Source: Collinsella aerofaciens
Lineage (GTDB): Bacteria > Actinomycetota > Coriobacteriia > Coriobacteriales > Coriobacteriaceae
DNA length: 64,000 nt
Reading direction: 5' to 3'
NCBI RefSeq assembly: GCF_015546965.1
Contig: NZ_JADMUF010000002.1
Span: 282,278 to 346,277 of the forward strand
A program made the translations under genes and the position numbers. Shown here in pieces: positions 17,427 to 26,322 of this stretch. The notes beneath the pieces were generated by a model. That model was not told where the DNA came from. It was given only the letters and a program-made list of their open reading frames with translations, and ran no database searches. Each line of letters starts with the position of its first letter. Within the stretch, counting starts at the first letter, position 1.

Positions 17427-18398
17427 CTAGCCCGTGTAGCGCTCGCGGTAGGTGTTGCGCTTGGGTGCGGAGCCGTGGCTGCCGTGGTGACGCGTGCGGC
17501 TCGCGGTGTTGGTCGCGGGCGCGGCGCCACGCTTGGCGCTGGCCTGCTTGGGCGGAATGCCGCCGGCCTTGAGGATCTGCACCTCGCGGTCGGTGAGCTC
17601 GCGCCACGAGCCCTTGGCCACGTCCTTGAGCTCCAGGCCGGCAAAGTTGCAGCGGTGCAGGCGGATCACCGGATGGTGGATCTTGCTCAGCATGCGCTTG
17701 ACCTGGTTCTTGCGGCCTTCGCGGATGATGACCTCCACGGCGGTGGTGCCGGGCTTTACGCCTTGCGGAGCCACGGCCTCGGCCTCGCGCGCGGTAATAA
17801 CGCGGCAGATCGCCGGCTGGCACAGGCCGTCGTCGAGCTCGATGCCGCGACGGAGTGGTTCCAAGTCGCGATCGGTCAGGTGGCCGTCCACGAGCGCCTG
17901 ATAGGTCTTATAGACGTGCTTGCTGGGGTGCAGCAGATCCTGCGACAGGTCGCCGTCGGTGGTAAAGAGCAAAAGGCCCGTGGTGTCGCGGTCCAGGCGG
18001 CCCACCGGGAAGAGCCCAGGAAAGCGGTCGCGCGGGACCAGGTCGGCCACGCAGGGGCGCTCCTGCGGATCGCTCATGGTGGTGAGGTAGCCGGTCGGCT
18101 TGTAGAGCATCAGGTACACGGCGCCCTGGTTGAGCTTGACGGGCATGCCGTCGACCTCGATATGGTCGCGGTCGACGTCAACCTTGGTGCCCAGTTCGGT
18201 CGCGACCTGGCCGTTGACGGTCACGCGGCCGGCGGTCATCAGGTCCTCCGAGCCGCGGCGACTCGCCACGCCCGCGCGCGCCAAAAAGCGCTGCAGGCGC
18301 ATGGTGTGCGGATAGACGGGCTGGGCGCCGCCTGTGGGCGCCGTAGCGCCCGCGGCGCGTGAGATACGCGTCTCCCCCGCTTCGTTAGTCCTCGTCAT
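17427..18398 (-). CDS. rluB: 23S rRNA pseudouridine synthase (RluB/RsuA family)
   Basis: 323 residues. An S4 RNA-binding domain (MRLQRFLARAGVASRRGSED) follows a 32-residue basic N-terminal tail; the catalytic Asp is in GRLDRDTTGLLLFTTDG. The C-terminal tail is rich in Lys, Arg and His. ATG 18398 has GGAGG 6 nt upstream and overlaps the end of scpB by 14 nt. Placement after scpA-scpB is the usual order in Gram-positive bacteria. Confidence 0.93.
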   Translation of the reverse strand: MTRTNEAGETRISRAAGATAPTGGAQPVYPHTMRLQRFLARAGVASRRGSEDLMTAGRVTVNGQVATELGTKVDVDRDHIEVDGMPVKLNQGAVYLMLYKPTGYLTTMSDPQERPCVADLVPRDRFPGLFPVGRLDRDTTGLLLFTTDGDLSQDLLHPSKHVYKTYQALVDGHLTDRDLEPLRRGIELDDGLCQPAICRVITAREAEAVAPQGVKPGTTAVEVIIREGRKNQVKRMLSKIHHPVIRLHRCNFAGLELKDVAKGSWRELTDREVQILKAGGIPPKQASAKRGAAPATNTASRTRHHGSHGSAPKRNTYRERYTG

Positions 18399-19104
18399 GC
18401 ATGTCCTCCGAGTTATCGCCGGTGGGCAGAAGCTCTGCGTCATCGGCGTCCTCAACATCGGTATCGATCAGTTCGCGCTCTTCGTCCAGGTCCTCGGCCT
18501 GCTCCTCGAGCGTGGACTGAATGCTGCGGCCGCTCAGACGCTCGCGGATAAACTGTCGCGACTGCTCGTCGGGGGCAAACTGCTCCAGATCGGGCAGGTC
18601 GCGAGTGGAGCGCAGACCGAACTTTTCCAAGAAGGCGTTGGTCGTACCGTAGATGATGGCCTGACCGCGCTCGGGGTCGCGGCCGAGCTCGCGCACCAGG
18701 CCCTTGTCAACAAGCGACGCGATAACGCCGTCGGAGTTGACGCCGCGGATGCCCTTGACCACCTCACGCGTGACGGGCTGGTGATAGGCGATCACGGCCA
18801 GGGTCTCGAGCGCCGCCTGCGACAGCTTTTGCGTGTCCCAGCTCAGCACGTAGGCCTCGACCACGTCGTGGTAGGCAGGGTGTGTAAACAGACGCCAGCC
18901 GCCGGCGACCTCGCGAAGCTGAAAGCCGCGGTTGGCCTCCTCGTACTCAACTTTGAGCTCGGCCAACAGCGATGCGCACTCGCCGGGGGCGATGTCGAGC
19001 GCGCTTGCCAGCGCGGGCGCGCTCACGGGGTCGCTCGACACCAGCAGCAGCGCCTCGAGGGCGCCTTTGAGGCTGTTTGCCTCCAGCGTGGAAAGGGTTG
19101 ACAT
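18385..19104 (-). CDS. scpB: Segregation and condensation protein B
   Basis: 239 residues, the winged-helix partner of ScpA in the SMC-ScpAB condensin. Typical stretches: LKGALEALLLVSSDPVS near the start, TLAVIAYHQPVTREVVKGIRG and RPEIYGTT-like QAIIYGTTNAFLEKFGL. The C-terminus (from about 200) is acidic. Lies 11 nt after scpA. Confidence 0.95.
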   Translation of the reverse strand: MSTLSTLEANSLKGALEALLLVSSDPVSAPALASALDIAPGECASLLAELKVEYEEANRGFQLREVAGGWRLFTHPAYHDVVEAYVLSWDTQKLSQAALETLAVIAYHQPVTREVVKGIRGVNSDGVIASLVDKGLVRELGRDPERGQAIIYGTTNAFLEKFGLRSTRDLPDLEQFAPDEQSRQFIRERLSGRSIQSTLEEQAEDLDEERELIDTDVEDADDAELLPTGDNSEDMHDED

Positions 19105-19115
19105 GGTTACCGCTC

Positions 19116-19925
19116 CTATTCGGTGAGCTCGGGGCCCTCGCCGGGCACATAGGCCTCGGCGCCCTCGACGCGGTTGATTTGAATGGTTCCAAAGATCTCG
19201 TCCTGGCTCAGCGTGAGCGAGCCGCGTTTGGCGAGCTCGAGCATAGCCAGGAAGGTGACGACGAGCTGCTCAGTCGTGGCGTCGCCGTCCAGCAGCTCGC
19301 GGAAGGTGCAGGTTTGGTGCGCCATGGTAAAGCGGTCGACCGAGGCCACCGTCAGATCGAGCGGCACGCGATGCGGCGCCACGTGCTCGGCCTCCAGCAG
19401 GAAGGTCTGGCGCTTGCCGTCCAGGTCGGCACAGATGACGGCCAGGCCGCGCAGGGTAATGCCGGCCAGGTAGTCGGGCATAAGGCCCAAGAACTCGGGG
19501 TCGGGGCCGGCAACGCGCGAATGCATGCGGCTCTCGGCCCGCATGCGCGCGCCAAGGGCCGCTGCCGCGCCCTTAAACTGCTTGTAGGCGATCAGGCGCT
19601 GGATCAGGACCTCGCGCAGGGCGTCGCCGTCAAGTGCGCTGAGTTCCTCGAGGTCTTCGTCGTCCTCGTCATCGTCGACGGATTTGCTGGGGGCCTCTTG
19701 GGGTACCAGCGAGGCGGCCTTGATGTCCAAAAGGGTTGCCGCGACCAGCAAAAAGTCGCTCGCCACGTCTAGGTCCAGCGCCTCGATGCGCTCGGCCTCG
19801 GCAAGGTATTGCTCGGCCACCTCACTGATCGAGATGGCGCCGATATCTACTTTTTGGCGGGTTACCAGCTGCAGCAGCAGGTCGAACGGTCCGCTGTAGA
19901 CCTGCGTCGACACGCGATACGACAT
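19116..19925 (-). CDS. scpA: Segregation and condensation protein A
   Basis: 269 residues, the kleisin subunit that bridges the SMC heads. The N-terminal signature YSGPFDLLLQLVTRQKVDIG (residues 10-29) and the C-terminal winged helix (TFLAMLELAKRGSLTLSQDE) are clear; the centre has an acidic linker (DDDEDDEDLEEL). A GGAGG-type site precedes ATG 19925. Confidence 0.95.
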   Translation of the reverse strand: MSYRVSTQVYSGPFDLLLQLVTRQKVDIGAISISEVAEQYLAEAERIEALDLDVASDFLLVAATLLDIKAASLVPQEAPSKSVDDDEDDEDLEELSALDGDALREVLIQRLIAYKQFKGAAAALGARMRAESRMHSRVAGPDPEFLGLMPDYLAGITLRGLAVICADLDGKRQTFLLEAEHVAPHRVPLDLTVASVDRFTMAHQTCTFRELLDGDATTEQLVVTFLAMLELAKRGSLTLSQDEIFGTIQINRVEGAEAYVPGEGPELTE

Positions 19926-20009
19926 CTTCGACCTCCTTTGACGGCGCCTTCGCGGCGCGGTTTGGGTGCATGTTGCGACCGTTTTACACGGTCGACCTGT
20001 AAGTTTACC

Positions 20010-20693
20010 TTAGATGCCGGCGATTGCGAAGTTAAGCAGCCGCTCAGCCAGCGGATACACGGTAACGTCGAAATAGCGGCCGATCACGTCGATGCCGGTC
20101 CACATGGGCAGCAGATACAGCACGATGATAAGGATCGGCATGGCGTACTGCTGCAGACGATAGTAGTTGGCGAGCGCCTTGCCTTTGAGGAACGGCACGA
20201 TGATCGACGAGCCGTCGAGCGGCGGGATCGGGATAAGGTTAAAGAACGCAAGCGACAGGTTGACCACAATAAAGGTGGCGCCGAAGTTCATGATTTGGGA
20301 GGCCACGGCAAAGGACATGCTGGCGTAAAGGCTGCCATAGGCTGCGTGCATGAGGGCCGCGGCCAGGCACGCGAGCGCGATGTTCGATGCGGGGCCGGCC
20401 ACGCTCACCAGGACCTCGTCGCGCTTGGGGTGCTTAAGGTTATTGAGGTATACGGGCACGGGCTTGGCAAAGGCGAACACCGGGCCGCCGGCGGCGAGCA
20501 TCAGCAGCGGTAGGAGAATGGTACCGAACGGGTCGATATGGTTGAGCGGGTTGAGCGAGACGCGACCACGCGAGCGGGCCGTCTTATCGCCGAGCGCCCA
20601 GGCCGCAGCGGCATGCGCGCTCTCGTGGATGACGATACCAACGATGACGGCAACGGCGCTGGCAAGCAGGTTCATGAGGTAGCTGCTGGACAT
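20010..20693 (-). CDS. Site-2 protease family (M50) membrane metalloprotease
   Basis: 227 residues. The zinc motif HESAH (HExxH) is at residues 24-28 inside helix 1, then NPLNHIDPFGTILLP and a later NLIPIPPLDGSS, where the Asp is the third zinc ligand. About five to six helices. The short S2P type seen in many bacteria with no known substrate; a role in regulated intramembrane proteolysis is inferred from family only. Confidence 0.92.
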   Translation of the reverse strand: MSSSYLMNLLASAVAVIVGIVIHESAHAAAAWALGDKTARSRGRVSLNPLNHIDPFGTILLPLLMLAAGGPVFAFAKPVPVYLNNLKHPKRDEVLVSVAGPASNIALACLAAALMHAAYGSLYASMSFAVASQIMNFGATFIVVNLSLAFFNLIPIPPLDGSSIIVPFLKGKALANYYRLQQYAMPILIIVLYLLPMWTGIDVIGRYFDVTVYPLAERLLNFAIAGI

Positions 20694-20702
20694 GGCGCTC
20701 CC

Positions 20703-20999
20703 CTAGCGGACGCGGCGCGAGGCGCGCGTGAGCAGATAGTCGGCCACAAACAAGATGACGGCCACGATAGCGTAATCCAGGCGGAACACGCCGCCAAAGG
20801 GCGACGTGATGACGCCGTAGCCGGCGATGGCACTCGGCAGGGCACGCGAAAGCTCAACGACAAAGCCAACGATCTGCAGCTTGGCGGTGAGGCCGCTAAA
20901 GCACAGCAGCACGGTCATCGCGCTCATAAAGATGCCGCAGATGCGACAGGCGATGGCGATGATGCTCATCGCCACGGCGGCGGCCTTACGAGAGTTCAC
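20703..20999 (-). CDS. Small membrane protein, unknown
   Basis: 98 residues starting at GTG 20999 with GAGGAG 7 nt upstream, overlapping the end of the ABC-F gene by 14 nt. Two to three hydrophobic helices (about 8-36, 40-57 and 72-88), ending TRASRRVR. I do not recognise a family. Its position between ABC-F and the M50 protease, with overlap upstream and 9 nt spacing downstream, supports a real gene. Confidence 0.7.
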   Translation of the reverse strand: MNSRKAAAVAMSIIAIACRICGIFMSAMTVLLCFSGLTAKLQIVGFVVELSRALPSAIAGYGVITSPFGGVFRLDYAIVAVILFVADYLLTRASRRVR

Positions 21000-23019
21000 G
21001 CGCGGTCTCCTCTTCGATCTGGGTGGAAAGCTCGAGCCATTCGTCCTCGAGCTTGGGCAGCTCCTGCTTAAGGCCGTTATATTCCCCCAGCGCGGCGTTG
21101 AACTTATCCTGATCGGCATAAAGCTCTTCGCTCGCCATCAATTCCATAAGCTCGTCATAGCGGGCGCGCTTTTTGTCCAGCTCTGCCTCGATCTTCTTGA
21201 GCTGGTTGCGCACACCCTTGAGCTTTTTGTTGAGCGCGGCGCGGGCCTGGGCCTCGGCGCGCTTTTGCTCCTTGGTCTTTTTGCCCTCGGCTGGCTTGGG
21301 GGCGGCAGCGGGGGTGTCGGCCTGGGCGGCGTTGGCTTTGGTTGCCTTGGCCGCGGCGGAAGCGCTCTCCCCTGCAGCCTCGGCGGCGGCGCGGGCTGCG
21401 AGGTCCTCGCGCTTGTAGAGGTAGTAGTCGTAGTCGCCGTCGTAGACCGTGACCTTGCCGTCGCGGATGTCGATGACGCGGTTGGCAACGGCGCGCACCA
21501 GGTGCTCGTCGTGGCTGATTAGTACGATGGTGCCGGGGAAGTTTTGCAGGGCGTTCTCGAGCATGTCCACCGAGTCGATATCCAGGTGGTTGGTGGGCTC
21601 GTCCAGGCACAGGAGCGCCTCGGGCGCCACAAGCATCTTGGCGAGCGCCAGGCGCGCCTTTTCGCCGCCGGAGAGGACGCGGACCTGCTTTTCGATGGAA
21701 TCGTTATCGCTAAACAGGAAGGCGCCCAGCAGGCTGCGCTGCTGCGGCACGGTCCACTTGGGCGTGACGGTGTCGATCTCTTGCAGGACGGTGTTGGACT
21801 CGGTCATGCCCTCGAGCGCGTGCTGGGCGTAGTAGGCAACACCCACGTTGGTGCCCAGGTCGCGCGTGCCGGTAGTGGGCGGCTCCAGACCGGCGATGAT
21901 CTTCATGAGGGTGGACTTGCCGGCGCCGTTAGGGCCGACGAGCGCCACATGTTCGCCGCGGTAGAGCTTGAGGTCGATGCCGCTGTAGATGTGCTTGTCG
22001 CCGTAGGATTTGGATACGCCCTCCAGGCCAACGACCATGTCGCCCGAGCGCGGCGGGTCGGGGAACTTAAAGTCGATGTGCTTGTGGCCTTCGGGCAGGA
22101 TAACGAGCTCCTTTTTGATCTGCTCGATCTTACGGATGCGCTCCTGGGCCTGGGCCGCCTTGGTGGGCTTGTAGCGGAACTTGTCGACGAAGACCTGCAT
22201 GTGGGCGATATCGCGCTCCTGGGCAGCACGCTTGGCGCGCATCTGTTCCAGGTTGTCCTCGCGCTGCTTAAGATAGCTGCTGTAGTTGCCGGTGTAGGTG
22301 GTCACGCGGCGGTTCTCGAGCGCGGCGACGTGGTCGACGCAGGCGTCCATGAAGGCACGGTCGTGGCTGACGATAAGCACGGCGCCGTCGTAGTTCGCGA
22401 TAAAGCCGCGCAGCCACTGGACGCTTTCGAGGTCCAGGTGGTTGGTGGGCTCGTCCAGAAGCAGCAGGTCGGGGTGGCGCAGGAAGAGCTTGGCGAGCGC
22501 GATGCGCATCTGCCAGCCGCCCGAGAACTCAGAACACGGGCGCTCAAAGTCGGTGACCTTAAAGCCCAGGCCGGACAGGATTTTGCGCGCGTTGCTCTCG
22601 AGCTCGTAGCCGCCCAGGTGTTCAAAGCGGTCCTGGACCTGGCCGTACTCGTTAAGAAGCGCGTCGACGTCCTTGCCCTGCTCGGAGAGCTCGGTAATTT
22701 GGGCCTGCAGCTCGTTGGCGCGCTCGCCCATGCGGCGGATTTCCTTGGCGGCCGCCATGACCTCGGCGAGGATGGTGGTGTCCTTGTGCTCCAGGTTGGT
22801 TTCCTGCTCTAGGTAGCCCACCTGGCAGTCCTTGGCATACTGGACCTGGCCGGCGTCGGGGCTATCGATGCCCATGATGATCTTGAGCATGGTGGTTTTG
22901 CCGGCGCCGTTGGGGCCCACGAGCGCAAAGCGCTCGCCGGGGTTGATCTGGAAGGACGCGCCGCTAAAGAGGACGCGCGCGCCGAAGCTTTTTTCGATCT
23001 TGTCGACCAGGAGGATCAT
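20986..23019 (-). CDS. ABC-F family ATPase
   Basis: 677 residues, soluble, two ABC domains and no membrane segments. Walker A GPNGAGKT at 35-42 and GPNGAGKS in the second half; signatures [12 protein letters not shown] and [12 protein letters not shown]; Walker [12 protein letters not shown] and [11 protein letters not shown]. The C-terminal third has a Lys/Ala-rich linker and a coiled coil ([20 protein letters not shown]). ABC-F proteins act on ribosomes, and some give antibiotic resistance; which group this belongs to cannot be told here. First gene of the core run, just after tRNA-Ala. Confidence 0.93.
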   Translation of the reverse strand: MILLVDKIEKSFGARVLFSGASFQINPGERFALVGPNGAGKTTMLKIIMGIDSPDAGQVQYAKDCQVGYLEQETNLEHKDTTILAEVMAAAKEIRRMGERANELQAQITELSEQGKDVDALLNEYGQVQDRFEHLGGYELESNARKILSGLGFKVTDFERPCSEFSGGWQMRIALAKLFLRHPDLLLLDEPTNHLDLESVQWLRGFIANYDGAVLIVSHDRAFMDACVDHVAALENRRVTTYTGNYSSYLKQREDNLEQMRAKRAAQERDIAHMQVFVDKFRYKPTKAAQAQERIRKIEQIKKELVILPEGHKHIDFKFPDPPRSGDMVVGLEGVSKSYGDKHIYSGIDLKLYRGEHVALVGPNGAGKSTLMKIIAGLEPPTTGTRDLGTNVGVAYYAQHALEGMTESNTVLQEIDTVTPKWTVPQQRSLLGAFLFSDNDSIEKQVRVLSGGEKARLALAKMLVAPEALLCLDEPTNHLDIDSVDMLENALQNFPGTIVLISHDEHLVRAVANRVIDIRDGKVTVYDGDYDYYLYKREDLAARAAAEAAGESASAAAKATKANAAQADTPAAAPKPAEGKKTKEQKRAEAQARAALNKKLKGVRNQLKKIEAELDKKRARYDELMELMASEELYADQDKFNAALGEYNGLKQELPKLEDEWLELSTQIEEETARELS

Positions 23020-23050
23020 GGTGCCGCCTTTGACCTTGTGTGCCTATATG

Positions 23051-23078
23051 AAAAAAGGCCCCAACTTACGTTGGAGCC
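23051..23078 (-). terminator. Terminator after tRNA-Ala, copy 1
   Basis: GGCCCCAAC (23057-23065) pairs with GTTGGAGCC (23070-23078), 4-nt loop; six T follow on the minus strand (23051-23056). ABC-F starts 32 nt further on, so it needs read-through or its own promoter. Confidence 0.85.
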
Positions 23079-23094
23079 TCATTCAATGCTCGGG

Positions 23095-23167
23095 TGGAGA
23101 CGAGGGGGATCGAACCCCTGACCTCTTGACTGCCAGTCAAGCGCTCTCCCAGCTGAGCTACGCCCCC
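23095..23167 (-). tRNA. tRNA-Ala(GGC), copy 1
   Basis: 73-nt cloverleaf on the minus strand: acceptor GGGGGCG/CGTCTCC, D arm GCTC/GAGC, anticodon stem CTTGA/TCAAG with loop CTGGCAG (anticodon GGC), T arm CAGGG-TTCGATC-CCCCT, discriminator A. Identical genes at 23940-24012 and 62386-62458. Confidence 0.95.
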
Positions 23168-23179
23168 GTGCGAAGAAGT

Positions 23180-23208
23180 ACTATACGGGAACTCGGACGG
23201 CGATGCAA
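23180..23208 (-). promoter_or_regulatory. Promoter of tRNA-Ala copy 1
   Basis: On the minus strand TTGCAT (23203-23208), 17-nt spacer, TATAGT (23180-23185), 12 nt before the mature tRNA. The same arrangement is found at copy 2 and copy 3. Confidence 0.8.
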
Positions 23209-23283
23209 GGACAATTTCGGAAAAACTTTCGGCGGCGCGGCGCCGGGGCGCCCGACCGAGCGCGCGAGACCCGCCCTCCGCTT

Positions 23284-23532
23284 CCGCGGCGCGGTCCGCC
23301 ATCCGCCCAACGGCTGTCCCGCCGGCGCCGGGCCCATTATCGGGGCCAACCACGCCCCCGCACACCCGACGATTTCAAAACCATGCCGGTTTACGGGGCC
23401 AGGCCGGGAACCCCCGAGCATGGCGCAATCGGTAAAATCAAAACCGCAGGTAGACGACTCGCACATTCCGCGAAATGCAGGGTATGGACGGCCTGTCCTG
23501 GTCCAGCCCCGTAATCCGACATAGTTTTGAAA
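23284..23532. repeat. Segmental duplication, block 2, first copy
   Basis: Identical by eye to 24256-24504 (offset 972). Very GC-rich in its first half, and it contains the long-hairpin repeat. The unequal middle (23225-23283 against 24070-24255) shifts the offset by 127. Confidence 0.88.
23373..23532 (+). repeat. Long-hairpin repeat element, copy B
   Basis: 27-bp imperfect terminal inverted repeats (TTTCAAAACCATGCC... at 23373-23399; ...CATAGTTTTGAAA ending 23532; 24 of 27 pair) plus an inner CAGGCCG/CGGCCTG pair (23400-23406, 23489-23495). The core CGCAGGTAGACG ... GCGAAATGCAGGGTATGGAC matches copy A at 5073-5236 read on the minus strand. Confidence 0.75.
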
Positions 23533-23626
23533 TGATACTTGTCAAACAGCACTAACAATTACGTGGATTTGAACCGGAAACGTTTATCAAAGCAATTTGG
23601 CAGGCATGTGAAGTGGGAACTTTGAC

Positions 23627-23658
23627 AAAAAGAGGCCGGGCTATTTGCCCGGCCTCTT
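23627..23658 (-). terminator. Terminator after tRNA-Met/Ile2
   Basis: AAGAGGCCGGGC and GCCCGGCCTCTT form a strong stem around 23630-23658 with a short AT-rich loop; T-run on the minus strand at about 23627-23630. Confidence 0.85.
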
Positions 23659-23668
23659 GATTCTCTGG

Positions 23669-23741
23669 TGGGCCCTCCGGGATTCGAACCCAGAACCCAG
23701 GGATTATGAGTCCCCTGCGCTAACCGTTGCGCCAAGAGCCC
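23669..23741 (-). tRNA. tRNA with CAT anticodon (Met elongator or Ile2)
   Basis: 73-nt cloverleaf on the minus strand: acceptor GGGCTCT/AGGGCCC, D arm GCGC/GCGC, anticodon stem GGGGA/TCCCT with loop CTCATAA (anticodon CAT), T arm CTGGG-TTCGAAT-CCCGG. The acceptor is not the initiator type (C1-A72 mismatch absent). Whether C34 becomes lysidine, giving Ile, cannot be decided by eye. It lies between the two duplicated tRNA-Ala blocks. Confidence 0.9.
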
Positions 23742-23895
23742 TTATAAAGTAGCTGTCGCGGTTGGGTTGGAAGAACAACTTCCAACGTTTTAAACTACGT
23801 CGTGAAATACTACCATGCACGCGGCACCCGTTCAACGCACGATCTTGTCGACCAGGAGGATCATGGTGCCGCCTTTGACCTTGTGTGCCTATATG

Positions 23896-23923
23896 AAAAA
23901 AGGCCCCAACTTACGTTGGAGCC
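23896..23923 (-). terminator. Terminator after tRNA-Ala, copy 2
   Basis: Same stem as at 23051-23078, T-run at 23896-23901. Confidence 0.85.
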
Positions 23924-23939
23924 TCATTCAATGCTCGGG

Positions 23940-24012
23940 TGGAGACGAGGGGGATCGAACCCCTGACCTCTTGACTGCCAGTCAAGCGCTCTCCCAGCTG
24001 AGCTACGCCCCC
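23940..24012 (-). tRNA. tRNA-Ala(GGC), copy 2
   Basis: Identical to 23095-23167, with its own promoter (TATAGT at 24025-24030, TTGCAT at 24048-24053) and terminator. Arose by the local duplication. Confidence 0.95.
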
Positions 24013-24024
24013 GTGCGAAGAAGT

Positions 24025-24053
24025 ACTATACGGGAACTCGGACGGCGATGCAA
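24025..24053 (-). promoter_or_regulatory. Promoter of tRNA-Ala copy 2
   Basis: TTGCAT, 17-nt spacer, TATAGT on the minus strand, identical to copy 1. Confidence 0.8.
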
Positions 24054-24255
24054 GGACAATTTCGGAAAATATTTTGCGGGCGGCGGCGAGGGAACGCAGC
24101 CCGGCCGCGGACGCAGGCGCGGGAACGGGCCGCGAGGCCCCGCGATGCCCTTTTCGCCCGCGGGGGCGCGCCCCGAGGGCGCGCGGCGTTGCCGCCGCCC
24201 TCCTCTCCGGCGCCCTTGGGACATCTCGAATCCCGCGGACCGCCGTTTCTCGCAT

Positions 24256-24504
24256 CCGCGGCGCGGTCCGCCATCCGCCCAACGGCTGTCCCGCCGGCGC
24301 CGGGCCCATTATCGGGGCCAACCACGCCCCCGCACACCCGACGATTTCAAAACCATGCCGGTTTACGGGGCCAGGCCGGGAACCCCCGAGCATGGCGCAA
24401 TCGGTAAAATCAAAACCGCAGGTAGACGACTCGCACATTCCGCGAAATGCAGGGTATGGACGGCCTGTCCTGGTCCAGCCCCGTAATCCGACATAGTTTT
24501 GAAA
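24256..24504. repeat. Segmental duplication, block 2, second copy
   Basis: Second copy of 23284-23532. Confidence 0.88.
24345..24504 (+). repeat. Long-hairpin repeat element, copy C
   Basis: Same sequence as copy B (offset 972); copied with the segment, so it is not an independent insertion. Confidence 0.75.
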
Positions 24505-24557
24505 CGACACTAGTTCACTAGCAGGCAAACTAGGTCGTTCTAGCTCCTTGTCGCCGG

Positions 24558-25715
24558 CTAATTTCCGATTTCCAACCAGTTGCACAATACACTTGCGCGC
24601 AGTCGCGTCTCGGCGCACTTCATTGCTTCTGATTTAGCTTTATATCGAATTCCCAAACGACTGCAGACGCTTTTGACTATGGTGTCTAGCTGCTTTTTGT
24701 CGTTAAGCATATCGTGGGTTACCAGGAACACGTCGAAACCCATGCTCTGGAGCGCAGTCATGCGCTCCGCATCGTGGTCAAGTATCGCGCCTGATCCATG
24801 GATGACTTCACCTTGGATTTCGATAATTACTGCCTTCATTAGGATTGGGTTTACAATCACAATGTCGCCGTAGCAAACCTTTTGGTCTGCGATGCTTTGG
24901 GCCGCCTCGGATAGAGGGGTTAAATCGTTGAGGTACACGTATCTGAATCCTGAACCACCTAGACGTCGGGAACGACTTAGAAGAAGGACCCCCGCGACCT
25001 CGAGTGGAGAAGCAGCAATGCCGATAACCTGTTGAGCGGCATCATAGAACTGCTTTCCCCACATTTGGCTTTTAACCTTGTCGGCGAATCGATGCAGGTC
25101 GCTCAGTTCGATGAGCGGCTTTCTCATCCAAAGAGAAGTACCTTTGAGTTTTGTAATCTCTCTTCCGTCCTCACGCTTATTCGATTGGCCTTCAAAATCT
25201 GGGGCTTTTACGGTTGCGCGGGCATAAACTCGTTTCCAAGGGACCTCGTCTTCGCCCTCTCCAAGTTCGAACAGATCCTGCGTGCTGGAATTGCGATTCT
25301 CCTCTTCCGCCATTTTTAACTGCATTTCGACAGCGAGGGTCGGCTCGAAAACAGAAAACCAACCGCAAAGTTCGTACATAGCCAGCACAAGATCCATCTG
25401 GGACACAAAGCGTGTCATAGTAAATAACGTGTTTAGCGGATTGGTGACACTAAAGCCTAAATGAGTGTCGATTGTTGTGCCGGCATCCGATACCCCTTCC
25501 CAGCGAATAGTGGAGCGCAATCCCGAGTGGTGATTACAACAACCTGGCGAAGCAACAGCGATAATCGGGGTCTTGAGAACGTCGGTTACGAAAGGGGCTT
25601 GGGATAGAGCTCGCCAGCCGTCTTCGGAGTTGGGTAGGCGCGGGTAGCGGTCGCGCACTTGCGGCGGGCAGCGCCAGTAACGGAATGCGGTGTTTGCGCA
25701 GACGATTTCGTCCAT
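24558..25715 (-). CDS. Predicted PD-(D/E)xK-like protein of a defence-island type
   Basis: 385 residues. The C-terminal part looks like a Vsr/DUF559-type nuclease fold: YGDIVIVNPILMKAVIIEIQ, with Asp then E-x-Q about 14 residues on, and DAERMTALQSMGFDVFLVTHDML, where the family has D..R...L...G..V. The N-terminus starts MDEIVCANTAFRYWRCPPQV, with no domain that I can name. Codon use and GC are lower than in the core genes, suggesting transfer. Gln in place of the usual second-motif Lys may alter or abolish catalysis. Function unknown; a toxin or restriction role is inferred. Confidence 0.6.
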   Translation of the reverse strand: MDEIVCANTAFRYWRCPPQVRDRYPRLPNSEDGWRALSQAPFVTDVLKTPIIAVASPGCCNHHSGLRSTIRWEGVSDAGTTIDTHLGFSVTNPLNTLFTMTRFVSQMDLVLAMYELCGWFSVFEPTLAVEMQLKMAEEENRNSSTQDLFELGEGEDEVPWKRVYARATVKAPDFEGQSNKREDGREITKLKGTSLWMRKPLIELSDLHRFADKVKSQMWGKQFYDAAQQVIGIAASPLEVAGVLLLSRSRRLGGSGFRYVYLNDLTPLSEAAQSIADQKVCYGDIVIVNPILMKAVIIEIQGEVIHGSGAILDHDAERMTALQSMGFDVFLVTHDMLNDKKQLDTIVKSVCSRLGIRYKAKSEAMKCAETRLRASVLCNWLEIGN

Positions 25716-26062
25716 TTGCGCCTCCCCTGGTTTCGGCTGCGGGCCGTGCGGATTTCGGGCAAGGTCGATTATCTACTGGGTCATCATGCGGGTAAGTACC
25801 GGAAGCTGACCAAACGCTGACCAATAGCTTGACGAGTTCTGCCGAAAAAGCGTCGTGTGATAGAAATCCGCTGGAAGGAGCTCTGGGCGTGTGGTCCCTG
25901 TCTTCACATTTGCGTATGAATCACATGGGGAATTCAATGAAAATACGCATGCGTTATATACAAAACAAGCAATGGCGTCGGTAAAAAGGGTGCGATAAAA
26001 AACGACGCCTTAGACGACTACGATTTGATTTTGATGTCAGTTTTGGTGTCACCCTTGGTGTC
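25716..26062. other. Intergenic, possible integrase scar
   Basis: No intact gene. On the minus strand about 26018-26060 reads DTKGDTKTDIKIKS and a stop, like the extreme C-terminal tail of some tyrosine integrases, directly next to tRNA-Val. Weak evidence for an old integration site. The rest shows nothing. Confidence 0.3.
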
Positions 26063-26098
26063 AAAAAGAAAAAGGCCAGAGGCTCAACACCTCTGACC
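26063..26098 (-). terminator. Terminator after tRNA-Val
   Basis: GGCCAGAGG (26074-26082) pairs with CCTCTGACC (26090-26098), 7-nt loop, then TTTTTCTTTTT on the minus strand. Confidence 0.88.
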
Positions 26099-26112
26099 TG
26101 CGCTTTTGATGG

Positions 26113-26184
26113 TGGGCGATACAAGATTCGAACTTGTGACCCCATCCGTGTGAAGGATATGCTCTACCCCTGAGCCAATCGCCC
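26113..26184 (-). tRNA. tRNA-Val(CAC)
   Basis: 72-nt cloverleaf on the minus strand: acceptor GGGCGAT/ATCGCCC, D arm GCTC/GAGC, anticodon stem TATCC/GGATG with loop TTCACAC (anticodon CAC), T arm ACAAG-TTCGAAT-CTTGT, discriminator A. It marks the left border of the accessory island. Confidence 0.95.
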
Positions 26185-26205
26185 GTCGCCTTTCGGCAAA
26201 AGAGA

Positions 26206-26234
26206 TACTAACATAGCCGCGCGTGGTTTACCAA
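26206..26234 (-). promoter_or_regulatory. Promoter of tRNA-Val
   Basis: TTGGTA (26229-26234), 17-nt spacer, TTAGTA (26206-26211) on the minus strand. Confidence 0.65.
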
Positions 26235-26322
26235 GAACTTTTTGCCCTCGATTTTAAATTCGTGGGTGTCAGTCAAGCAAAAGTGACAAAAGCAATCGGC
26301 AAACCCGCAGCTAAACAAGCAT

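Larger units (their letters stand above)
22996..23224. repeat. Segmental duplication, block 1, first copy
   Basis: Identical by eye to 23841-24069 (offset 845). It holds the first eight codons of the ABC-F gene, the terminator, tRNA-Ala and its promoter. The second copy thus carries an orphan ABC-F start. Confidence 0.9.
23841..24069. repeat. Segmental duplication, block 1, second copy
   Basis: Second copy of 22996-23224. It starts abruptly with 24 nt of the ABC-F 5' end (MILLVDKI codons), without the rest of the gene. Confidence 0.9.

Noticed and set aside
25954-26145. A 63-codon protein running into tRNA-Val
   Set aside because: It starts within the tRNA gene and reads through the terminator; only its tail resembles an integrase end in another frame.
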